A stretch of 12,120 bases of DNA from Frondihabitans sp. (lineage in GTDB: Bacteria > Actinomycetota > Actinomycetes > Actinomycetales > Microbacteriaceae): NCBI GenBank assembly GCA_025464735.1, contig JAODMX010000408.1, forward strand, positions 1 to 12,120, written 5' to 3'. Positions 6,631-12,120 of the stretch are shown one piece after another. Position 1 is the first letter of the stretch; every line of letters starts with the position of its first letter. The notes under the pieces were generated by a model, which was not told the origin of the DNA, ran no database searches, and worked only from the letters and a program-made list of their open reading frames with translations. A program made the translations under genes and the position numbers.

Positions 6631-7203
6631 GTGGCCCGAGTCGACGCGCAGCGAAATCTCGATGCGCTCCTTGTCGCTGCCAAGGAGGAGTTCGCGCTCC
6701 ACGGGGTCGAAGTGAACGTCCGCGCGATTGCGGCGCGTGCGGGGGTGGGGACGGCCACCCTGTATCGGCATTTCCCCCTTCGGTCCGACCTCATCTCGGC
6801 GGTCTTTCGTCGGGAGATCGACGCCTGCGCGGCCGAAGCGGCCCCGCTGACTGCGGCTCATGAGCCCGATGTGGCGCTCCGACTCTGGCTCCAGCGGTAC
6901 ACGCAGTTCGTCGCCACGAAACAGGGGCTGGCCGCCGCCTTGCACTCCGGAGACCCGGCATTCAGCACGCTCCCCGTGTATTTCGCCGAGCATGTCGGGC
7001 CGGTCCTCAGTGGTCTTCTCGCCGATGCGCAGCGGGCCGGATCCGCGCGCCACGATGTCGACCCGCTCGATGTCCTGGGCGCTGTCGCCAACCTTTGCAT
7101 CCCGCCGCCAGGGACGACCGATTCGGCCCGCGCCTACAAGATGGTCGCCGTCTTCACGGATGGCCTGCTTGCTGCGGCTCCCGAGTCAAAGGCCTCGATG
7201 TGA
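6631..7203 (+). CDS. TetR-family transcriptional repressor
   Basis: A 190-residue TetR-type regulator. The N-terminal helix-turn-helix spans about residues 10-56: LDALLVAAKEEFALHG, then VRAIAARAGVGTATLYRHFP, then RSDLISAVF. The rest is an all-helical ligand-binding domain of normal size, with no clue to the ligand. The GTG at 6631 is chosen because AAGGAG (6619-6624) is six bases upstream and the HTH then begins at the usual distance from the N-terminus. The frame is open far upstream but runs through the promoter and antisense to the reductase gene. Two palindromic operators lie between it and the divergent aldo/keto reductase, its probable target. Its stop overlaps a small downstream gene. 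Confidence 0.93.
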   Translation: MARVDAQRNLDALLVAAKEEFALHGVEVNVRAIAARAGVGTATLYRHFPLRSDLISAVFRREIDACAAEAAPLTAAHEPDVALRLWLQRYTQFVATKQGLAAALHSGDPAFSTLPVYFAEHVGPVLSGLLADAQRAGSARHDVDPLDVLGAVANLCIPPPGTTDSARAYKMVAVFTDGLLAAAPESKASM

Positions 7204-7358
7204 AGCGTTGGATCCCGGCAGTCGCCAGTTTCGGCGGGACCTTCGGCGACACTCCCATCAGAACACCTGTCGATTTTCCGCCGCGAGCGATCCGTCGGTA
7301 CCGCGAAGAACACCCCGGGGCGACTATCACCGACGCGATCGCTGCCTTGCAGAAGTGA
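7200..7358 (+). CDS. Small hypothetical protein coupled to tetR
   Basis: A 52-residue frame starting with GTG at 7200, overlapping the tetR stop as GTGA, with AAAGG (7188-7192) seven bases upstream. The protein begins MKRWIPAVASFGG, has a proline-rich middle, and ends in two likely helices, PRAIRRYREEHPG and TITDAIAALQK. About 70% of its third codon positions are G or C, lower than the neighbours but above random. I do not recognise a family. Start overlap and ribosome-binding site argue for a real gene; small size and modest codon bias argue for caution. Confidence 0.45.
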   Translation: MKRWIPAVASFGGTFGDTPIRTPVDFPPRAIRRYREEHPGATITDAIAALQK

Positions 7359-7371
7359 GCGTCGGCGGCGC

Positions 7372-7506
7372 TTAGCGCGGCGCGTCGTAGACGAGCGAGT
7401 AACGCCAGAACAACCTGCGCCGGATCCTGGATCCCGGAAGGACGCGAGCGCTCGCCGTCACGATCTCGGTGAGGGTCTCCGGAGCGGGCACGGTGGGGGC
7501 CGTCAT
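7372..7506 (-). CDS. Small basic hypothetical protein downstream of the permease
   Basis: A 44-residue frame with an ATG at 7506 and a TAA stop at 7372-7374. It begins MTAPTVPAPETLTEIVTASA and ends in a basic-aromatic segment, SRIRRRLFWRYSLVYDAPR. About 89% of third codon positions are G or C, a strong coding signal for this genome. It lies 66 bp after the permease stop on the same strand, so it is probably the last gene of the permease transcript. The ribosome-binding site is weak (only GAG close to the ATG). It is convergent with the small gene coupled to tetR, 13 bp apart. Function is unknown; the RIRRRLFWRY patch could lie at the membrane surface or touch nucleic acid. Confidence 0.6.
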   Translation of the reverse strand: MTAPTVPAPETLTEIVTASARVLPGSRIRRRLFWRYSLVYDAPR

Positions 7507-7572
7507 CTCGGCGGGGCGTGACTGCGCCCGGTGCCGTGGTGAAGCACCGTGCGCGGATCCGTCATGGCTCCG

Positions 7573-9108
7573 TCACGCCTCCGGGAACTCTTCCGGGTGC
7601 TCCACCGCGTACCTTGGCCCGGCGTCCCCGCGGCGGAGGCGGCGTCGCACGGCGACCAGCCACCACAGGCCGGCTACCACGAGGATGCCGAGGAAGACCC
7701 ACCCGTTCCCGGCGAACTGCGGCAGCGCGATCAGGGCGAACTCCACGATGACGAAGACGATGATTCCGATGATGTAGACGGGCATCCTTGCGCGACCGAG
7801 ATCGAACGTGCCCGTCTCCGGCTGCGGAATTGTCCCTCGTCGGTGACCGACTATGAGTCCGGCGGTTTGGAGGACGTAGACCCCGAAGAACGCCAGGCTC
7901 GCGATGTTGAGGAAGTAGATGAACGCGCTCGCATTGAACAGTGCGGAGAGGCAGAGCAGAATCGCGACCGCACCCAGGGTGAAGACCGCGTTGGCGGGCG
8001 TCTTGTGCCGCGGCGACACATGGCGCAGGGTCCGCGAGAACGGAAGCATGTTGTCCCGCGACATCGAGTAGGTCAGACGGGTGGCGACCAGCATGTTCGC
8101 GAGGAGGCAAACGAGGATGTTCGTGAGTGCGACGGCCACCAGGATTCGGGAGAAGACCGGGCCGGCTTGTTCGCGGATGATCTCGGCGATCGGAGCTGCC
8201 GTCGCCGCGTTGACCGCGTGCGGGTCACGAATTGCGAGGACGTACACGAGGTACATCAGTAGCTCGATGACGCTCGACACGGCGAGCGCCATGAACATCG
8301 TTCGGGGGATGACTCGGCGGGCGCCCTTGGTCTCCTCCGCTACGTCGGCGCTCGCCTCGACGCCGATCAGGCCGAAGAACGGCCCGAGGGCGGCGGCGAA
8401 CCATGCGAGGGCGTAGGGGGTACCGCCCGACGACGTCCCGCCCGTGAAGAGTGTGGAAAGGGGCTGGTGATTGCTCGGTACGAGGAAGGCGATGACACCG
8501 ACGATAATCGTTGCCGCGACGGTGACGACGAGCTCGAGACTGACGCCGATGTTGTTGATCAGCGTGGTGAGGCGAATGCCGAACGCGTTGATCAGCATGC
8601 ACACGATGATGACCGCGACGGTGAGGAAGATGTGCGCCTGATTGCTCTCGTTCCACCCGAACAGCGTTCCGAAGTAACCGGCGAAGGTGTATGCGACGCC
8701 CACCATTCCGCTGATCCAGCCGATGAGTGCGACCGACCCCGTGAACCAGCCCAGGTGAGAGCCGTTGATTCTGCTGGTCCACTGGTACGCGTACCCCGCC
8801 AGCGGGATCTTCGCAGCTAGGTCGGCCGCGATGAGTGCCCAGACGAAGAAGACGCCGACGGCGAGGAACAGGGTCCAGACGAACGGCGATCCCGCGGTGA
8901 AATAGCCGGCGCCGAAGCTGGAGAATACTGCGGTGGTTGCGCTGATCGCCGAGAATCCGATCGCAAACGATGCCCATTTGCCGACCGATCGGTCGAGCCT
9001 CTGCTTGTAGCCGAACTCGGCGAGGCGGGTGTTCTCATCGGCGTTGCTGTCCGGCGGCGGGACCAGAGGAGCGCCGGAGAAGGAAGCCGTTGCACGGTCA
9101 TTGCTCAT
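7573..9108 (-). CDS. APC-superfamily amino acid/amine permease
   Basis: A 511-residue polytopic permease of the APC superfamily, nearest in style to the amino acid/choline transporter branch. After a polar N-terminus (1-40) comes the first helix with FSAISATTAVFSSFGAG (about 53-69), the glycine/serine-rich unwound region that binds substrate in this fold. About twelve hydrophobic segments can be counted. The loop IGVEASADVAEETKGARRVIPRTMF is the highly conserved consensus segment of APC carriers (E..A.E...P.R.IPR). The C-terminus is charged. The ATG at 9108 has CAGGAG nine bases upstream. Substrates of this branch are amino acids, GABA, choline, ethanolamine or similar amines; here it is not known. 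It is divergent from the yjbQ-kinase-epimerase operon and shares a symmetrical control region with it, which suggests a common substrate. Confidence 0.9.
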   Translation of the reverse strand: MSNDRATASFSGAPLVPPPDSNADENTRLAEFGYKQRLDRSVGKWASFAIGFSAISATTAVFSSFGAGYFTAGSPFVWTLFLAVGVFFVWALIAADLAAKIPLAGYAYQWTSRINGSHLGWFTGSVALIGWISGMVGVAYTFAGYFGTLFGWNESNQAHIFLTVAVIIVCMLINAFGIRLTTLINNIGVSLELVVTVAATIIVGVIAFLVPSNHQPLSTLFTGGTSSGGTPYALAWFAAALGPFFGLIGVEASADVAEETKGARRVIPRTMFMALAVSSVIELLMYLVYVLAIRDPHAVNAATAAPIAEIIREQAGPVFSRILVAVALTNILVCLLANMLVATRLTYSMSRDNMLPFSRTLRHVSPRHKTPANAVFTLGAVAILLCLSALFNASAFIYFLNIASLAFFGVYVLQTAGLIVGHRRGTIPQPETGTFDLGRARMPVYIIGIIVFVIVEFALIALPQFAGNGWVFLGILVVAGLWWLVAVRRRLRRGDAGPRYAVEHPEEFPEA

Positions 9109-9344
9109 TGTCTCGAACTCCTGGGTTGCGGGGCATTGCCCGTCGTTGGGCGGAACTAAGTGACGCCCACTAAAGACGACGGTCGCGGCTATGGGGAAGT
9201 TTCGAAGTCTTATCGAGTGATAAGCAGCGGATATCAGCCAACTGATAATGCCTGCTTATTAGTTCATCAGAGGTCGAAACTTCCGCTCACGCGGCACCCC
9301 GGACAGGCTGATCGTCATCACGACCTCACGATGGAGAGAAAACG
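9109..9344. promoter_or_regulatory. Divergent control region between permease and yjbQ operon
   Basis: This 236-bp region must hold both divergent promoters. Its central part is AT-rich against a GC-rich genome and contains the 90-bp inverted repeat described separately. GATAAT at 9244-9249 is a fair -10 candidate for the plus-strand operon. A minor palindrome, GGGC-ATT-GCCC, lies at 9131-9141 near the permease start. Confidence 0.6.
9195..9284. repeat. 90-bp imperfect palindrome, candidate multi-site operator
   Basis: The ends GGAAGTTTCGA (9195-9205) and TCGAAACTTCC (9274-9284) are perfect inverted copies. Reading each arm inward, 32 of 45 positions match, including ATAAGCAG at 9220-9227 against its mirror at 9252-9259, and TATCAG at 9232-9237 against its mirror CTGATA at 9242-9247. 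A local palindrome CTTATC-GAGT-GATAAG lies at 9209-9224 in the left arm, with a weaker counterpart at 9255-9270. The symmetry axis lies between 9239 and 9240. Confidence 0.75.
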
Positions 9345-9842
9345 ATGGCCAGTCAGCGCCGAACGATCACGCTCGAGACTCCCGCCCGGCAGGAGTTCTT
9401 CGACGTCACGCCGCAGTTGGAGGATTTCATCGGATCCAGCGGCATCGTTGACGGGATCGTGGTCGCCTACTCGCAGCACACGAGTTGCTGCATCCTCCTC
9501 CAGGAAGAGTCCGAGGATAAGACCTACTACGGCACGCAACTCCTTCTTCAGGACACCCTGAACGTCTTGGCCAAGATCGTTCCGCCCACGCGGCATGAGG
9601 GTCAGTATCTTCACCCGGGGCCGATCCACATTCGCAATGCTGCCGAACTCCGCGGCGAGTTGCCCGAGTGGGGTCTCAACACCGACGGGCACATCATCTC
9701 GTCGATCCTGGGGCGGTCGGAGGTCATTCCCGTCGCAGACGGTCACGCCGTGCTCGGTGAGTTCGGCCGCGTCTATTTCGGTGATCTCGACTCGGTCCGT
9801 GCGCGGACACGGACCGTGCAGTTCCAGCTCATCGGCGACTGA
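9345..9842 (+). CDS. YjbQ/UPF0047-family protein
   Basis: A 165-residue member of the YjbQ family. The family signature AYSQHTSCCILLQEE is at 41-55 with H45. A second histidine region follows (YLHPGP, H90; NTDGHIISSILG, H116), then EVIPVADGHAVLGEFGRVYFGDLDS at 126-150, matching the usual IPV..G.LVLGTWQRIFLVELD core. Typical YjbQ proteins are about 135-140 residues; the extra length lies mainly between about 80 and 112 (RHEGQYLHPGPIHIRNAAEL). A weak thiamin-phosphate synthase activity has been reported for E. coli YjbQ, and the family binds metal. Here it leads a sugar kinase/epimerase operon, so a sugar-related reaction is more likely than thiamin synthesis. GGAGAG about eight bases before the ATG supports the start. 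Confidence 0.85.
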   Translation: MASQRRTITLETPARQEFFDVTPQLEDFIGSSGIVDGIVVAYSQHTSCCILLQEESEDKTYYGTQLLLQDTLNVLAKIVPPTRHEGQYLHPGPIHIRNAAELRGELPEWGLNTDGHIISSILGRSEVIPVADGHAVLGEFGRVYFGDLDSVRARTRTVQFQLIGD

Positions 9843-9844
9843 CC

Positions 9845-11299
9845 GTGCTGGTCTACGCGGTCGACGTGGGAACCACCAACGTGAAGGTCGTTCTCTACGA
9901 CGACCGACTGCGCCGCCTCGCAACCGCGTCCGAACGAGCGATCTACACTCGCGGCGGCAGTCATGTCGAATTCGATCCGGTCGCGCTATTCGACGTGATC
10001 GTCGGCCTTATCCGCCAGTGCGCCAGCGGCATTCAGGGCACCTCGGATCATGAGGCGGTGATCGCCCTTTCGGGCCAGGCCGAGTCGCTCGTTCTGACCG
10101 ACGACGACGGTGTTCCCGTTCGACCGGGGTTGTCGTGGCTGGACGAGCGAGCGACTCAGGAAGCGGTCGAGCTGACCGAGCACTTCGACAACGATCAGGC
10201 GTTCGCGATCACCGGAGAACCGTTCCCGTCGCCGACCTGGCCTGCCGCTAAATTGCGCTGGTTGCGCCGGCATGAACCGACGACTCTCGCGGAGGCGCGC
10301 CACATCCTGATGGTCAAGGACGATCTGGTGCGACGATTCACAGGCGAGCCGTTCGGCGAAGCCACCACCCGGGGATTCACCTATTTCTGGAACGTGATCA
10401 AAGGAACCTACTGGGACGAGATGCTCGCGTTCTGCGGCGTTCCCGACGACTCGCTTCCCGCGGTGGTGGCGCCAGGGGCCGATCTTGGATCCGTGTCGCG
10501 AGAGGTCAGCGACCGGTTGCCGGCGGCGCGCGGGTACCGGGTCAACGCTGGCGCACTCGACCACTTCGCCGCCATGGTGGGGACGGGCTCCTACCGGGCC
10601 GGAATCGTCAGCGAATCGGCGGGGACCGTGCTGTCGCTCTCGATGCTGACCAGCGACTGGGGCTTCGATTCGCAGCGAAAAGTTTCGTTCCATTCGGGCC
10701 TTGGCGCGGGGGACACGATCGTTTTCAACGGCGCGGACAGCGGCGGTGTCGTCCTGGAGTGGTTCCGGCAGGAGGGTCTCGCCGGTATGGGCTTCGAAGA
10801 GCTCGAAGAGCGGCTCGGTGCCCGCTCGCTCCGGGACGCACCGATGTTCCTGCCCTACCTGACCGGGGTCAATCCGCCCGACTACTTCACGGAGGCGCGG
10901 GGTGCGTTCCTTGGTCTGGACCTCGGACACGACCGGATCGATATGGCTTACGCGGTCGAGGAGGGCGTCGCCCACCTGCTCCGACGCAACGTCGACTACC
11001 TGGCCCCGGAGTCGGCGCGCGAGATCGTTTCGACGGGCGGCGGAGCGGCTTCCCCGTTCTGGAACCAACTGAAAGCAGATGTCTGCGGCGTCGAGGTCCT
11101 AGTGCCCGACGAACACGAGGCCACCTGCCGCGGAGCCGCGGTCCTCGCGCTCGTCGCCGCCGGCGCCCTCGATCACATCGACCAGGCGACCGAACTTCAC
11201 CAGCCGTCGACAGCGCGATACCGCCCGCACCACTCTCACGCTCGAGATGAGCGGTACCGGCTTTTCGAGGACTACCAGGAGCGCCTCTTCCGAGGCTGA
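9845..11299 (+). CDS. FGGY-family carbohydrate kinase
   Basis: A 484-residue ATP-dependent sugar kinase of the FGGY family, near xylulokinase in layout. The first phosphate-binding segment is YAVDVGTTNVKVV at 4-16. SGQAES (76-81) and SWLDERA (97-103) occupy the sugar-contact positions usually filled by GQMHG and WxDxR. The catalytic base is D239 in GALDHFAAMVGTG (236-248). FLPYLTGVNPP is at 335-345, and the C-terminal ATP-site signature STGGGAASPFWNQLKADVCG is at 396-415. The GTG at 9845 is two bases after the yjbQ stop, giving tight coupling; no strong Shine-Dalgarno is seen. It probably phosphorylates the ketose made by the 3-epimerase encoded next. Substrate is unknown: the SGQAES segment differs from classical xylulokinase. 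Confidence 0.93.
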   Translation: MLVYAVDVGTTNVKVVLYDDRLRRLATASERAIYTRGGSHVEFDPVALFDVIVGLIRQCASGIQGTSDHEAVIALSGQAESLVLTDDDGVPVRPGLSWLDERATQEAVELTEHFDNDQAFAITGEPFPSPTWPAAKLRWLRRHEPTTLAEARHILMVKDDLVRRFTGEPFGEATTRGFTYFWNVIKGTYWDEMLAFCGVPDDSLPAVVAPGADLGSVSREVSDRLPAARGYRVNAGALDHFAAMVGTGSYRAGIVSESAGTVLSLSMLTSDWGFDSQRKVSFHSGLGAGDTIVFNGADSGGVVLEWFRQEGLAGMGFEELEERLGARSLRDAPMFLPYLTGVNPPDYFTEARGAFLGLDLGHDRIDMAYAVEEGVAHLLRRNVDYLAPESAREIVSTGGGAASPFWNQLKADVCGVEVLVPDEHEATCRGAAVLALVAAGALDHIDQATELHQPSTARYRPHHSHARDERYRLFEDYQERLFRG

Positions 11300-11317
11300 A
11301 CACGACGGAGAGAACAC

Positions 11318-12120
11318 ATGATGCTGAGCTGCTCGTCCCCGATGGTTCCGGGGACAACTCTTACCGAGAAGGCCGAACTGCTCGGGCAGTGGGGCTACGA
11401 CGCCATCGCTGTCTTCCAGCCGCTCGAGACCTGGAACGACGGCGCCCTGCGGGAACTGCGCTCGCTGAATGATCGAACGGGGGTGCGGCCGGTCGAGTTC
11501 GTCCTCATGGACGACACCTACGGCAACGCCATGGCAAGTGATCCTGACCTTCGGGGCCGATGCCGAGCCATGTACCGGGAAGCCGCCCGGGTGTGCGCGG
11601 AAATCGGCGCAGTGACGGAGATCGAGTTCCAGTACGGGGTGCAGGATCCGTTGCCCCTCTTCGAACCGTTCCAGCAGCTCGACGAGGAGCAGACGACCGA
11701 CTTCATCGAGTTCTACCGCGAGCAGCTCGACATCGTCGCCGGTACTGCCGGTCGTGTTCTGCTGGAGCCGATCAACCGCTACGAGAGCCGTTACCTCAAT
11801 CGCGTGGCGGACAACCTTGAAATCGTGGATGCGGTGGCGCACCCCAACGCGGGCCTCCTGCCTGACATCTTCCATATGTCGATCGAGGAGGCCGACCTTC
11901 CGGCCGCCCTCCGTGCAGCCGGTTCTCGGATCGCCCACGTGCACCTCGGCGACAACAATCGTCTTCTCCCCGGCTACGGTCATCTGCCGTGGCCCGCGAT
12001 CTTCGAGGCGCTTCGCGACGTCGGCTACGACGGGTATCTCAACCTCGAGTGCTCCACCTCGGGCGACCCGGCTGAGACGCTGCCCGCGACCGCGTCGACC
12101 CTTCGAAAGCTGAGCGCCGC
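11318..12120 (+). CDS. Ketose 3-epimerase (D-tagatose/D-psicose 3-epimerase family), partial at window end
   Basis: The frame runs from ATG 11318 off the window with 267 codons visible, so about 20-25 residues may be missing. It is a TIM-barrel sugar isomerase/epimerase. Metal ligands are E150 (LLEPINRYE), D183 (LPDIFHM), H209 (HVHLGDNNR) and E244 (NLECS); E156, H186 and R215 fill the substrate-contact positions. As I recall, these seven numbers equal those of Agrobacterium D-psicose 3-epimerase, which supports the 11318 start and a true ketose 3-epimerase rather than a generic family member. E150 and E244 would be the acid/base pair inverting C3. FrlC, the fructoselysine 3-epimerase, is another relative. 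The N-terminal third is more divergent. A GGAGAG site (11307-11312) precedes the start, 18 bp after the kinase stop. Confidence 0.9.
   Translation, partial: MMLSCSSPMVPGTTLTEKAELLGQWGYDAIAVFQPLETWNDGALRELRSLNDRTGVRPVEFVLMDDTYGNAMASDPDLRGRCRAMYREAARVCAEIGAVTEIEFQYGVQDPLPLFEPFQQLDEEQTTDFIEFYREQLDIVAGTAGRVLLEPINRYESRYLNRVADNLEIVDAVAHPNAGLLPDIFHMSIEEADLPAALRAAGSRIAHVHLGDNNRLLPGYGHLPWPAIFEALRDVGYDGYLNLECSTSGDPAETLPATASTLRKLSA

Noticed and set aside
6520..7053. Upstream extension of the aldo/keto reductase frame
   Set aside because: It would run through both operators and antisense to tetR. The canonical N-terminus and Shine-Dalgarno mark the ATG at 6519.
7507..7565. 20-codon frame from ATG 7565 ending in an ATGA overlap with the small gene at 7506
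   Set aside because: It is too short to judge and has no visible ribosome-binding site. It could be a leader peptide, but nothing beyond the overlap supports it.
7549..8262. Plus-strand open frame of 237 codons opposite the permease
   Set aside because: It is a charged, low-complexity shadow of hydrophobic permease codons with no motif or ribosome-binding site.
9345..9842. Calling the YjbQ protein a thiamin-phosphate synthase
   Set aside because: That label rests on weak activity of the E. coli member. No thiamin gene or TPP riboswitch is visible here, and the operon partners act on sugars.

Overview
The window is high-GC DNA with frequent GTG starts, GTGA/ATGA stop-start overlaps and dense gene packing. 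This fits an actinobacterium. The gene content (PiT transporter, PucR-like regulator, APC permease, many TetR/AKR-type pairs) would suit a Microbacteriaceae-like genome, but the family is my inference. No tRNA, rRNA, insertion sequence, phage gene or CRISPR array was seen.

Left part (1-3137, plus strand): the tail of a short-chain dehydrogenase; uraD and uraH, the two enzymes that turn the uricase product 5-hydroxyisourate into S-allantoin, overlapping at a GTGA; an HSL-type alpha/beta hydrolase; and a PucR-like regulator with a C-terminal helix-turn-helix. Uricase itself is not in the window.

Middle (3138-7506): a PiT phosphate transporter preceded by a good candidate PHO box, followed by a small two-helix membrane protein. 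A hairpin lies between these and a convergent PAT-like GNAT acetyltransferase. Next is an aldo/keto reductase divergent from a TetR repressor. Their shared intergenic region holds two identical copies of a perfect palindrome. Two small genes, 52 and 44 codons class, were found here: one coupled to the end of tetR, the other downstream of the permease on the minus strand.

Right part (7573-12120): an APC-superfamily permease on the minus strand is divergent from a three-gene plus-strand operon. The operon encodes a long YjbQ-family protein, an FGGY sugar kinase and a ketose 3-epimerase that runs off the window. The epimerase has the four metal ligands at residues 150, 183, 209 and 244 and substrate residues at 156, 186 and 215, the same numbering I recall for D-psicose (allulose) 3-epimerase. 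The 236-bp divergent region carries a 90-bp imperfect palindrome, so both promoters probably see mirror copies of one control element. The most interesting hypothesis is that permease, 3-epimerase, kinase and YjbQ protein form one catabolic module. It would import and process a rare ketose or a sugar-amine conjugate, by analogy with the fructoselysine (frl) genes, which also pair an APC permease with a TIM-barrel 3-epimerase and a kinase.
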